NCBI GenBank assembly: GCA_002104945.1
Contig: MCFH01000001.1
Span: 1,329,001 to 1,393,000, forward strand
Reading direction: 5' to 3'
Source: Piromyces finnis
Lineage: Eukaryota; Neocallimastigomycota; Neocallimastigomycetes; Neocallimastigales; Neocallimastigaceae
Length of the DNA stretch: 64,000 nucleotides
Below the pieces are notes generated by a model. That model searched no databases. It was not told the origin of the DNA and saw nothing but the letters and a program-made list of their open reading frames with translations. A program made the position numbers and the translations under genes. Positions 34,622 through 53,608 of this stretch are shown piece by piece (within the stretch, counting starts at the first letter, position 1; each line of letters begins with the position of its first letter).

Positions 34622-37600
34622 ATGTTTTTCAAAGATAAAGAAATTGTATTTGGACAATACCAATTCGATGCTGTAAGTTTTTATTTAATTATTAAATTTG
34701 TAAAATTTGAATACCTATGAATTTTATTTTTATTACTTTTTATATATTAATGTTATTTATTTCCATTTCTATAGGAAGAAGAAGATGAAATAGGTTTTAA
34801 AGTGGGTGAACCGATTATTATAGTTGAAAAGGACGAGAAATATAATGATGGTTGGTGGAAGGTAAATTGTTTGAAATTAAATTTTGATAGTATTAAGAAA
34901 CAACAACAACAACAAAAACTTAAAATACCTTTAATTTTTTTTTTAAAATTTACAAAAGATTACATATTAACTAATACTAACAATAATATAATAAATAATT
35001 TATTAAATATTTAATTGTATAAAAATTATAATGTATTATTAGGGCATGAAATTCAATGGTACAATTGGAATTTTCCCAAGTAATTATGTTATTGATAAAA
35101 ATATAAAAAATGTAGATGTAGAAAAATTATTAAATTATAGAGAGAAATCCCTTAACAAAACAACAATAAAGTTAAAATCACCAAAACAATCTAGTAAATC
35201 CCCAAAACAATTATCAGTCGAACCATCAAATTCACCAGATTCTCTTAAATCCCCTCAATCATATAAATCTTCAAAGTCAACAAAATCAAACATATCTCAA
35301 GTTTCACCGAAATCTCCTACAACCAAAGTTTCTTCTCCAAAATCCCCTAAATCACCTATAACAAAATCCTTATCTCCAAAATCACCTAAATCCCCAATAA
35401 CAAAAGCCTCACCATCACCAAAGTCACCTAAAAAATCACCAACAACACTCACTATTGAAATGACTGATACAATTGATAAAAATTTCAAAAAAGGTAAATC
35501 ATCTAAAAATGAGTCATTTGTTTATAACGAAGAAAAATCTGAAAGTCCAAAATCACCAAAAAAATTATCAAATCAAAAATCACCATCAAAAGTAGTTATG
35601 AGTTTCTATACAGGTCAAGAAAGTTGTCATGGTAGTATCATACGTTTGTCATCAGCAGATGATCATGAATTATCAGATTCAATGATATTACCATTACCAC
35701 AAGAAAATAATGGTGATGACTCATTAATAATAAATAGAAAAGATAGTAAAAAATCAAAGAATGGATGTAATATATCTATTAATACAAATCCAATTGTTTT
35801 CAATAGTAGTAATGTTCCAAAGTCACCATATTTAATGCGTACTCCACGTAGTGCTACTAAATCACCATATTTAAGTTCCCCAAAACATAATTCATATACT
35901 CCTCAGAGTGCAACCGCTAAATCACCATATATTCAAATGAAATCATGTTTAAAACATAAAAGTACTAGTGTACCATCTTCGCCAATAAAGAAATATGATA
36001 ATAGTGTTCCAATGATTAATACAATAAATATTAAACCAAATATAGCAACCATGGAAATCGAAAATTTAAGTGGTATTTCTGGTGCATCAAGCTTATTTAG
36101 TCCAAATCGTACAACTAGATATATGGATGATTTTATGTTAGATGATAATGATCCTGAAAATCCAAAAAATTGGAATGTCGATGAAGTAGCAGATTGGCTT
36201 TATAAGATAGGCTATGTTTCAGCTTCGTCATTCTTTAGAGAAAAGAAAGTTGATGGCAAAATGTTAGTTCAAATGAATTTACCAACTCTTCGTGAAATAG
36301 GTGTAAGTACATTGTCAGAAAGAATTACTCTATTACATTCAATTTTATCATTGAAAGAAGAATATTCATCAAAATGTTTTGAAGAAATGCTATATAGTGG
36401 TAATGTTACATCAGAGACGTTGGCATCACCAGTTAAACAAAGTACTATAGATGGCAATTATTATCAAATGGAAATGAATAATATGTATGAAAAAGCACTA
36501 AAGAATCCAAATATTGATGATGAAAAGAAAAAGGTAAGAAACGTAACTAATTAATTTTACTATTATTAATAATATATATTTTATAAAATATACATTATAT
36601 ATATTATATTAATTTCTATAAATACATTTAACATTATAGAAACTTAAAAAAATGATGTCTACATTTACAGTGAGTGATTATTTAACAGAATCTCCAAATC
36701 GTGATCAAGAATATATGCAGTTACAGAATCAATTATTAAAGAAGCAACAATTACAAAATAAACAAAATGGTAGAGGTCAATTAACAATGAATCAATATAA
36801 TAATGCTTATAATGAATCTCCAAAACAATATTATATGTCTGATCAATATGGAAGAAATATTCCAATGATTAATAATAATTCTAACCAAGCAATTACACAT
36901 AATAACATGATGATGATGCAAAATTCTAAAAACTTTGTTAAAGGAAATAATAATATGTATAAGATAGAAACAAATGTATCCCCATTAATGAATGAACATA
37001 GTGCAAATGAGTATTCTCAAAATAGCACTATAGTTAATCCTCTTTATATAATGAATAATTCAAGTAATTATTGTAATGATATAAATCAAGGTCAAAATAG
37101 AAATAATGAAAATAAGAAAGAGGAAAAAGAAAGAAGAAATAGTGGTCGTCATCTTTCATTTTCTGAACCAGAAAAAACATATATTCATGAAACAATTAGT
37201 CCAAAGGTTAAAGATAAAAAACATAAATATTTGAATCAATATCATGATTTTAATTTAGCAACACGTCAAGGATGGCTTAATGTTAAATATGGTACATTTA
37301 AAATATGGAAAAAGAGATGGGCTATTCTTGTTTATGATACATTATACTTGTTAAAAGATCAATATATTAACAATGAGGTAATTATATATATAAATATATA
37401 AATATTTATTATAATTAATATATTTATAAATGTATTTATATATATTTATATTCGTTATATTTTAAATAATTTTTAATTAATATATATATATGTATATATA
37501 TTTTCTTAATCGAATTAATATCAAATGAACTAGAAACCACCAAGAATCGTATTAGTATTACAAATCACTCCAAATAATAAAATTGATTCTGATAAACAAG

Positions 37601-38838
37601 ATTCAAAAAAGTTTAATTTCAAGGTTAAGGATCCAAAATTAGGAACAATTCATTTTGCTACAGATTCCCAACTCAGTATGATTACTTGGGTTAATTTATT
37701 TGTAAGAATTATAATGTCAAATCCAATAAAACAAATTCAACTTTATCCATTAAAAGATCAAAAGTTCTCTAATAATTATTTTATGGCTAATTCTAATGTC
37801 AATAATGTTGAAATTGGTGACCATTTCTTGATTAATAGAAAAGAGAGATATCAAGATGTACAGAAGAAAGAGTATAAACCAGAAGGTGAAATAAATAATA
37901 GTTTTAATGATAGAACAATAAATAGATATAATAATGAAGATGCTAGTAACTATGATATGCAAACTTTAAAGGAAGTTAATGCTCTTCAAGAACAATTTAA
38001 TAATATGAAGTGTGATATATATAGTATGTCAACTATTGGTAGTAATTCAAATTATAGTAGTCCTGTTAATAATAATAATAATACAATATTAAATCCAACA
38101 ATAAAACAAACACAAATGGTTCAGCAACAACTTCAACAACAGTACAAATATTTATTACAACAACAACAACAACACCAACAATTACAGCAACAGCAACAAC
38201 AACACCATCATTATCAAATGAAAAAACGTAGCAATGATCTTACAATTGATACTCACTTTAATAATAATTATGATACTGTCAGAAAGGGAAAACATGATAA
38301 TAATGTTATGTTTAACATAGGTGATAGAAATGATCGTCATGGATTAACTTTAGATACAAATATTCTTAGCGGCGAACAAACATTATTGAGTGGTGAAACT
38401 ACATCAGCAAGAAATACAATTGTTAATAGAAATGATATGTATATTAGTCCAGGAAACATGAGCTACATAAGTAATGGAATAAGTACAGGTAGTACAAGCA
38501 ATAGTAATAAGATGAATAATACTACAAATAATTATGCACCAGCTATGAATTATAATGCAAGAATGTCTCTTTATACCCCTGTTTCTAATGCAGATGAAAC
38601 TTCTCCATATTATGATTCTTCAAGTTATCAAGAAAGTAATAATTATAAATATACTACTCAAGAAAATAGACTCTCTGATCTTACTATGGATCCTTACACA
38701 GAACTTCGTAAATATAATTATCTTTCAAATATTCCAAGATCGGCTGAAAGTATAAATGAAAATTTAGTAGAGTCATTTAGTAAAAATAATTATTTATCTA
38801 ATTTACCAACACCAAATAATGTTAATACTTACACTTAA
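34622..38838 (+). CDS. BOI1/BOI2: Boi-like polarity scaffold (SH3-SAM-PH protein)
   Basis: Five exons (34622-34672, 34775-34861, 35043-36533, 36640-37377, 37534-38838) close in frame to 1223 residues. The SH3 domain (~8-65) is spread over exons 1-3: FGQYQFDAEEEDEIGF, DGWWK and GIFPSNYV. A SAM domain lies at ~420-485 (NWNVDEVADWLYKIG). A PH domain at ~750-850 is split by the last intron (RQGWLNVKYG, KKRWAIL, ITWVNLFVRIIM). Between SH3 and SAM is a Ser/Pro/Lys region with many KSPKSP units; the tail is N/Q-rich with poly-Gln/His near 38125-38215. SH3-SAM-PH is the Boi1/Boi2/Pob1 architecture; those proteins link Cdc42 polarity, formins and exocytosis at growth sites. The same role here is inferred. 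The SP-K sites could be CDK or MAPK targets. Confidence 0.93.
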
Positions 38839-40258
38839 AAAGTAAAATAAATTTTTGAAAATCTTAAAGGTTATATATATGATTTAGCAAAATAATTTTT
38901 ATTTTTAAGAATTAATTTATTATCATTATATAACTTTTTTTTTATTTAATAATTTTTATTTTAGAGATAATTTTTTTTTTTTTAATAAAAATTATCAAAG
39001 TTATCTATTATATTTATACCTCTTTTTTTTTTTTTTTTTCCCCATAAAATCTAAAAGATTATTTAAATATTAATATATATTAAATTGCTATTAGAATACC
39101 TTTTTTTTTTTCTTTTTTATATTTAAAGAAAAAAAGTAATTCTAATAAGGTTAATTATTCAATGACTTAATTTTAATATATATTATTATTAATAAAATTT
39201 CAAAACCTACAATATTTAATTCTCTTTATCTGTAATTAAATATTTTTTTTCTTTTTTTTTTAATATAATTAATAATTTTATACTCATTTATAAATGTATA
39301 ATTTCACTCCTACATTTTTATTTTATTTTTGTTTTGAACCAACCAGTATCTATTGGTATTTTTGTAAATAATTTAATTCATAAATAAACATAAATAATTT
39401 TTTTTAATTTATTAATTACAAAGAATATTATAATAAAAAATAATTTTATTTTTTTTATTGAAAATATGTTTAAATATATTTGATGCCTTTTTTAAAAAAA
39501 AAAAAGTGTTCCTTTTTATTTTTTCTCCTTCCTTCTTTTTTTTTAACTTAATGGTGTAGCAATATCCTAAATTATTATTTCAATATATTCCACTTTATAA
39601 ATTTTTAAATTTCCTTAAAATATAGAGTTGTGTGTAACTATTTTTTTTAACCCAATATAAAAAACAAAAACTTTTAAATTTTTATAATATTATTAAAGTT
39701 TTTTTTTTTTTTTATTTTTTATGTAATTTTTTGTTTTGTTTTTATTGTTTTTTTTTAAAGATTAAATATTAACTAAAAAAAAAAAAAAAAGAATGTGTAA
39801 TTAATTGTGTATTATTTTATATAAAAGTTATTTACAATAATTATTTATTAACAACTTTTATATAAAAATATATTTATATTTTTAGAAAATAATTTTTCAT
39901 TTTTCCTTCTTTTTTATTCTTTTCTATTTTTTCTTTTGGATCATAAATTTTATAGAATTTTGTTCTATTTATTTTTAATTCTCTCTAATAATATGATATG
40001 TGCAATTATATATGTTTTTAATTATATATTATACATCAATGATTTTTATTATTATATTTTGTAAACTTAAAAATTATTGATTTTTTTTTAATTTTTTTTT
40101 AAAATTGAATATTTATAAGATACGAGATTTATTTCAATAATTCAGATATTTATCATTTTAATAATTTTGATACATAAATGAATTATGAAGTTAAAAAAAA
40201 AAAAAAAGAAAATAACATATTAATAGTATCTCTTAGCATTATCTATTATCAAATGTTT
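38839..40258. other. Convergent spacer between the Boi-like gene and TOM40
   Basis: About 1.4 kb of T-rich DNA with an inverted repeat at 39090-39146 and several poly-T/poly-A runs. No gene seen. Confidence 0.65.
39090..39146. repeat. Imperfect inverted repeat with T/A stem
   Basis: ATTAGAAT (39090-39097) pairs with ATTCTAAT (39139-39146), and inside them a CTTTTTT run faces a GAAAAAAAG run. It lies 3' of the Boi-like gene. It may be a 3'-end structure or a small mobile-element relic. Confidence 0.5.
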
Positions 40259-41794
40259 CTAAGCTTCTAATGAGAATCCAAAACCAAGTTTACCAACACC
40301 ACCTTGTCCTTTAGAGTAATCCATATCAGCAGATAACTATTAACATCATAAAAAAAATTAAAAAGTTAGAATTTATTTTTTATTATTATTTATTTAATTA
40401 TATATTAAAAATGTTATTATAATTATTATTTCTTTGTTACTATTTAATTTATCATCATTATTAAAACTTACAGTGAAGTTGAAACCTGGTGCCAATCTTT
40501 CTTCTAAAACAGTACCAATCTTACCTTTAGAATCAATAATACCACGTATAGTAGCATAATGGGTATCTAATTTGAAACCAGCTGTACATAAAGCTTCTTT
40601 TCTTCCATTAATTAAAGCTTGTAATTCAGTAGCCATTTCTAATCTGTGATTTAATTTATAGAAATATGATGCATTAAATACACCATTAGCTGGTTGGTAA
40701 GTAGCAGTTAAAACATATCTTGGAATGTATGGTGGTGGTGGTGGTGTATTTGGACGTGGTGGATATTCTTTTGCTGATTCAGTCATTCTATTGTAATGTT
40801 CGTTAAATCTTCCTTGATATCTAGCAACAAATGAAATGTTAGATTCTTCCATTTCTGGTGTTTGTTTTTGAAGTAAGTATTCAGCACCAACAGTTAAATG
40901 CTTTGTAATTGACTTAAGGAATGATGCTATAAATATACCAGTTGTTGAAGTATTTTTACTATTACCGAATAAATGTTTGTTATCTGGAATTGGTTCAGCA
41001 TAAACTGGTGGTTTGTCAACAATATTTGGATTGAATAATTTAACATTAATTGCGTAGTCTTTACCAACATGGTCATGTTCTAAATTAATTACAGAATGAC
41101 CATCATCGGTTGAAAGTTGAGCAACAAATTTAGTTGTACTTTGTGGATGTGGGCGAGAAATGAATTCTGCTTGTTCATAAATAGTGTGGAAAAGTGGTGG
41201 TGGTGGTGGTGTTTTCCAGTTGTAATGAGCTCTAGCGAATAAACTACCATCTGTATCAATTTGACCTTGAAGTAATGACTATTTATTTATTTTTAAGAAG
41301 TAATATAAATATATTAATTACAAAATTTTATTTATAATATAAAGTTTATTATTATTTAAATCATTAATATATCATATTGTTTTTGTTTATTAAAAAAATA
41401 GCTCGATTATTAAATTTTATTAAACAATTATAATATTATTATTACTTTAGCTCCACCATATACAGCACCGAAAATATATTGATTTGGGTTAGCTTGAGAA
41501 GCAAAACTCATTAAATGAGTAACTTGGAAATTTGGTGATAAATTTGATTGTAATTCAATTTTAGCACCTTCAAATAAATACTGTGGTGAGGCGAGAACAC
41601 CTATTTTAATAAAATTTAATATTGTTAATTTTCAAACATTTTTATAAAAACTATTGTTTTTATAAATATTCCAATTTAAACATCTTATATTGTTTATACA
41701 TACTTTTAGCTTCTCTATGTAATGATTCAAAACTTCCTGGACATGGAAGATCCAAATTTTCTCTAATTTTTCTAACACGATCGAATAAACCCAT
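40259..41794 (-). CDS. TOM40: TOM40, outer-membrane protein translocase channel
   Basis: Four exons (41794-41704, 41600-41446, 41278-40472, 40336-40259) give 376 residues, within the family range. The N-terminus MGLFDRVRKIRENLDLPCPGSFESLHREAK is the conserved Tom40 start, followed by beta-strand-rich sequence (GAKIELQSNLSPNFQVTH, QYIFGAVYGG, GSLFARAHYNW). The C-terminus KLGFGFSLEA is a beta-signal (polar-x-Gly-x-x-hydrophobic-x-hydrophobic) recognised by the SAM assembly machinery. Tom40 is the import pore for nuclear-encoded proteins of mitochondria; if this is an anaerobic fungus it would serve the hydrogenosome (inference). Odd feature: two proline runs inside the barrel, TPPPPPLF and PPRPNTPPPPPY, probably in loops. 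Confidence 0.95.
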
Positions 41795-43042
41795 GATTTT
41801 TTTACTTATGTTATTAATTAAAATAAACTTAAGATTAGTTTATATACATTATTGAAAGATAAGTTTTGGTATTTAATATATATTTTAGATTGAATTATTA
41901 AAATTTTATACAATAAAATTATAAAAATAATAAATTTAATAAATAATTTTATAAGATTTTTTTTTCTTTTTTCTCGTTTGCATCTTTTTAATTATATTAT
42001 TAATTTAAATCTTTTTATTTTTAATAAAGTAATACATAATTATTTCTCTATTTCTTACCTTCTATTAGATTATTTTTTTTAAAAAATAAAGTATATAATA
42101 AAAATAAATTACAAATTTTTCTTTTCTTGGATAAATTATGATTTTTTTTATAAATAATATTGTTAAGCAAATAATAAGATTATGATATTATGTTTCCTTA
42201 TTATAACTTCTTAAAAATTGAAACTAAATTAATTATAAGTTTTTAATACAATAATTTAATTTCAACTTAATTCATATTAAATCCAGAAAATAATTGCGAA
42301 GTAAGAAAAAAAAAAAAAAAAAACCTGTATATATATAAATATATATAATAAAATTTTATATAAAAAAAACTTTTTGATTTAATATATTATAATATAATGT
42401 AATATATATTTCTAATAAAAATATATGAATTATAATTTTCAAAATTTAACATTAAATATTATTTATTTTGTAATAATGTATTGAAAATGTAATGTAATAA
42501 TAATATGCAAAGATTTTTTAAATAATTATTATATTTTTTATTTTTTTACTATATTGGGCTGATTGACGTCCAATCATATTTTAATATAATATATTATAAT
42601 ATATATTTTTTGTTGTTTGTATTTTTTATCCGTTTTATGAAAAAAAGATTAGGGAAGAATAGGAAACTATATTTATTTAATAGAAGAATCATTCATTATA
42701 AAATTATCATTATATAGCAAAAAAATATTTAATTTTTTATATATACATTTATATTATTATTATTATTATTTTTTTTTTGAAGTTTATAATTAAATTAATT
42801 TAAATAGGTAGATTAAAAATTCTTATGTAAATTTAGTGACATTTGATAAAAGTATATTTGAATTATAACTCAAAAAGCTAATATATAATTATTATTGATA
42901 TGAATATACATATATTTAAATATTTTTAAATCAATAAATCTTATTACACTTTATTTCAAATATCATTTTAATAATAAGTTAATAATAAATATATATTAAA
43001 TAGTTTTTTAAAAAAATTTGTTAATACATTATAGTTTAATAT
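41795..43042. other. AT-rich intergenic region upstream of TOM40
   Basis: About 1.25 kb with A/T runs and a short ATT run near 42755; no coding signal. It holds the TOM40 promoter and the GYP1-like 3' UTR. Confidence 0.6.
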
Positions 43043-48433
<5,391 letters not shown>

Positions 48434-51400
48434 TTATAATTTTGGTTTTAGTGTGGGTTGTGGATCGTCTTCACTTATGGTATCTTCCGTACTATCAGCA
48501 ATACTCGAATTCTTAGACTTTGCATCATCTTTATTATTTAATTCTTTTGAATTATTCTTTTTTGTGTTATGTAGAGATAAGTACCATAATACACAACGTT
48601 CGGCCTTTCTTCTATCTAATCTAGCGGAACTTACTGTATCATATAAAGATTTCCAAAGTTGAGAGTTTAATGGTACTAAATCTTCACATAAAGTTATTTT
48701 TTCAGATGAAGCCAGTATTGAATTTTCTTTTTCTTCATTTTCTTGTTGGTCATTAATATTTTCTTCGTCATCTTCATCATCTTCATCTACATTTCTTCTA
48801 TTTTCATCATTTTTTCTATTTTTTTGATGTATTGAATGTATATTTTGACAATTGAAGTCAATAATAATGCAATTATTTAATACAATTTGTTTAATGATTT
48901 CTAGTAAAATTTCCATAACGGGTATGCTAACACATTGAATTTGATCAAATAATATTGTAATAAAATGACCTCTTTCAGTTGTAAGTTGTGCTTTATAGGA
49001 GTTATTTTTACCATTATCTGAAGTATTTGATGCATTTGATGTTATTAGTTCAGAATATTTATATATTTTATTTGTTAATTTTAATAAGCAGCGTAAGGTT
49101 ACAATATCACATTCTTCACTATTTATATGATTTTCAGAGCTTTGGTTATTATGCTTTTGTTCTTGTTCCATAGTATCATCATATATCATTACATTCTCTT
49201 CCTCATTATCAGTAAATAATGATTCTGAATTGTTAAATGATATAAATTGTGATAAACCACGAATCAATGAGAAATATCCCTGTCTAAGTCTTTGACAATC
49301 TATATTATTTGGATAATCCTTTATATATACATACATTAAATAATATTATAAAAACTATTATTAATTTTATCATTAACGAATTATTATTTTTAATTATATT
49401 TTCTTACATGAATTAATAAATTAGAATAATCATCAGCTATGGACAATATTAAATGTTTGAATTTCTCAGGATTTTCAAAAATTGAAAGGCATGTCTTATG
49501 TGATGAGTTAAACAAATCATAATTTATGTTATTTGTATTGTTTTTTGAATCTGTAACTTGTATTGATAAAAATCTAAAAATCATAATTATTATTATATAT
49601 ATGTTAATTTTTAATATTAAAAATCTTTAATATTAAAACCTTTAATTAACTTACTGAGTAATTGGTCTATACATGAATTGATGTACAAAACGTGGTGATA
49701 AATGTGATATTAATCTTTTTGAAACATAAAGGAAGAATATAAATCTATACTTTTCCATAGTATTAGAATTAACTATATAATTTAAAAGTATTAATATTAA
49801 ATATGTTCAATAATAAAATAAACCATAATTTATTAATTACAATTGTTTCAAGTATCAAGATAAATGTATTTATTAGATATTTACTATTTATATCCTCAAC
49901 TTTAAATTGTGAAACTACTTCTTCTATTAAATCATCAGGTTTTAATTGTTCAATTTGTGATATAATTTCTTCAATAACATCCCTCCAAATATCAAAACCA
50001 TCTTCTCCAAATGTAACAGTAACAAAATGAAGATATGAAAATGCATTTAATGAATTTAAAATCATACAGGTTCTAAAATCTATTTTTCTTTTCTTTTGGG
50101 GGTCATCTTCTTCATCATATACAGTTGGTGTATGAGGATGTGGATCAAGATATAAACATTTTGTTATCATTGTATAAATGAATAAAAGATCTCTAAAGTA
50201 TCTTAAAATCAATTCTTGTGGTTCTATTTGAATTTAAACATCAACAATATTATTAAAATTAAATTTAAATATTTTATATTTATTAAATAATATTTTATAA
50301 TTATATTACTTATTAGTTTATCATTTGATGTTTTAAAGTTTTCATCATTAAGTTTGCATTCTTTCCATTTAATATATAATTCCTTCAAGAAATTGGTAAA
50401 TCTTTTAATTAATTAATAAATTATTAATTATCATTAATAAAAATATATTTTTTATTAATTATAATATTATTTATTATTTATCAAATCTATTAATTACCCT
50501 TCATATATATTTAATACTCTTTTTTCACCAGCTGATCTTCTTTCCAAATTATATAAATTTTCAAGATGATCAATATGATTCCATAATATGACACCAAAAG
50601 CTCTTGATTGCTTCCCTAAAGAATTAAATAACGGATTTTCTAATTTTTTTGTAAATGCTTCTTGATAGGTAGAGTCCTTTAAAAATTATGTAAAATTTAA
50701 TATATTTATATTTAATTCATAAAAATAAATTATAAATATAAATATACCTTATTCTTTTTTCCTTTGTACATATTATCAAAGAAATCTTCTTCTAATTTTA
50801 ATTCATTGATCATATTATCAAATAAAGCTTTTAATAATCTTTCATCAATAAATAATTTGGAAAAAGTTTTATGATCCAATTCAATTAATTCAATAATATT
50901 AAAGCATTCGGAAAAACAATAAGCCACACATTCTATTATTTATTATTTAAAAATATATTTTGTTTATTTATATATTTGGTATTTATATTTATGTTTTCAA
51001 CGAATTGATAATATATATTATATGTTGTTATATTAATTTTTGTAACAATACCTTTTGCACCTATTATTTCTTCTATTTTTTCGAGTAGAAGTAGTATCTT
51101 TTGAGAAAAAATCTTTGTCATTTTATCAAAAACAAGACTTGATTCATTTGATCTTAATAAATTATCTGTTGTATATGGATGAAAACCTTTCCTATATTAT
51201 ATAAAATCATTTTAATAATTAATATTACATATATATCAATTTTTTTTTTTAATTATTTATTATTGAATTTATAATAATATTATTACACTTACAATATACC
51301 AGCCATTGCATATAATGATTGAACTGGCTTTTCTTTATTATCACAGGATTTTATTATTTCATATAACCAACCATTATTTATGCTATTTCTTTTCTTTTTT

Positions 51401-53608
51401 TTTGTCACACCCACACCAATCAAACCTGCTTCTTGTAGTTTTTCTTTTAATATAAATTGATAAATATGAAGTAATTTATAGTTTTCTTTTGAAAGATTCC
51501 ATGAATTTATCATTGCTGTTGAAATCACACCAGGATAGGGTATTAGTTTCATTAAATGTGCTAATCCTGGAGTTATTGCACTAATTTTTTCCGAACTTTG
51601 TTTTATAAATTGGATATATTTTAATAATTAAATATTAATTAATTTATAAAAATAAGTAATTAAATTTCAAATTTACTTACCCTTTCCAAAGTTGTTTATC
51701 ATTACTTAATAATTCAGCTAAAATGTTTGAAAGTCGTAATACATATTCAGCTGATAATTTATCTATAATATTATATAGTGAACTATGATTAAATTACTGT
51801 TTAAAATTCTAGATAAAGAATTATATTGTATTTATGTTACCAGCTGCTGAACATATTATCAATGTAGCTTGACATATCAAATCAGGTATGTTAGCAACTT
51901 CTAATACAAATTCTATAATATCGGTTGCAAGTGTCATGGAAAGAAATGAAGCTAATGATTATATTAATTATATTTTAATTTGACAATATATATTGAATAT
52001 TAATTATGTAAGTATTTAGAATATTAAATTATTATAAAATCTTTCATACAATTCTTTTTCATCCACCAAACGTAAATTTCTAATATTTCTTTTAAACATG
52101 ATTCTTCTACAGGTTTTTCTTTTTCTCGTTTTGCTAAATTTAATGTTGTTTGTAAAAAGTCTGGTGTAAACCATGATGTTGGAAGATTTTTTGCATATTT
52201 TGATAATACTTTAATATTTTCTATGGTCTTGTATATATTTAATAAAATAATAATAATAATAATAATAATAAAAATTAACAATCTAGAGTTTATATTTCTA
52301 ATAATAGCATTTTTCGATTCTTACCATATATTCACTAAATAATGAAAATTCTAAAAATGTATAAAATGAACATTGTAAAAGACGACCTAACTGCTCCAAT
52401 TCTGCACGAGTATTATCGTTTTTTTCATTAATTGTTTTAATTATCTTTGATTGATTTTGATTACGAAGTCTAATACAATCTAAAACTTCATTAAAATAAA
52501 CATTACTTGGACAATATCTAATATTTAAATAAATTAAGATATAATTAATATAATGAATATAATTTATTAATTATTAAACTTATTAAAATAAATTTTATTT
52601 TATTTACTTTGGAGAATTGCCTGTAGCATAACTTTCAAATCTTAAATTTTTCTTTTTAAATACAGTTTCCCATAAATTGCTCGATAATGACGAAGTTTGC
52701 ATTATCTTTAATTCCTATAAAAAATAATCAAAGATATTTATTATTTAAATTAATTAGAATTGTATTAAAAAATAAAAAATCGTTAATATAATATTTAATA
52801 TGTTTGTTTTATTATGCTATTTAATTATACACACTTTTTTCATAATTAATTGCAATATTTCATGAAATGGCTCGTCAATTTGATATTTATCATCCTGATG
52901 AGCATAACATATAAAGTACAGTAGTACTAAAAAGAAAGATTCTATCGAAGCTAAATCAACTTCGTCATATCTAATTTGTGTTAATATAATATATAATATT
53001 TAATATTAATGATATATAATGATTATAAAAAAAAGGAAATTTCAGAATTAATTATAAATTTATTTACTCTTCTTTTTTAATTATATTTAAAAAAGATCCT
53101 GTTTTTAAACATTCAATAATATTTCTCCAAGTTAATACGGATGGACTTTTTAATTGATTAAATATAGTTTGTATTGTATCTGCCTGGAATGGATCAGGTA
53201 CATATATGACATTTGGACAACGATTAACTATTTTTAAATTTTATTATAATTTTAAATTTAAAATTTATAAAAAGTCTTCTAATTAATTTTTATTATAATT
53301 ACTATTAAAAATCATTACCTGCTAATGTATTTCTACTAGAACTGTTTAAATGTCTTAATAAAAAAATTGGCCTTTCAATTGTTGATATATTATCACTGAA
53401 TATTAAATTTATCAATTGATTTGCCCAACGACTAATTAATTTTTGTTCATTAGTTTTTGCATATCTATCATATTTCAATTAATTAATATCATTAACTTTT
53501 ATCTTTATATGTTTTTATTTTAAAAAAGTATTATTATATATACTTTGATAAATCTAAAGGTTTAGCTAAAATTTTCATTTTTTTATGCTCTTGTTCAGAT
53601 CCCGACAT
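48434..53608 (-). CDS. Large conserved-looking protein of unknown function, 1194 residues, 18 exons
   Basis: Eighteen minus-strand exons (53608-53544, 53464-53319, 53227-53068, 52970-52835, 52714-52608, 52517-52325, 52227-52050, 51951-51841, 51762-51681, 51595-51293, 51191-51052, 50932-50748, 50676-50498, 50401-50310, 50223-49885, 49772-49655, 49573-49408, 49318-48434) join without a frame break to 1194 residues. The product looks mostly alpha-helical, with recurring amphipathic helices as in HEAT/ARM-like proteins; no signal peptide or clear membrane segment. The last ~300 residues hold Asn/Asp/Glu-rich linkers and end TLKPKL. Distinctive blocks are SWFTPDFLQTTL, ITPGLAHLMKLIPYPG, GEDGFDIWRDVIEEI and ARLDRRKAERCVLWYLSL. 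I do not recognise the family and assign no function. The many precise splice junctions and conserved-looking blocks argue that the gene is real. Confidence 0.82.

Noticed and set aside
49803-50030. 75-codon plus-strand frame
   Set aside because: Antisense to an exon and adjoining intron of the large minus-strand gene.
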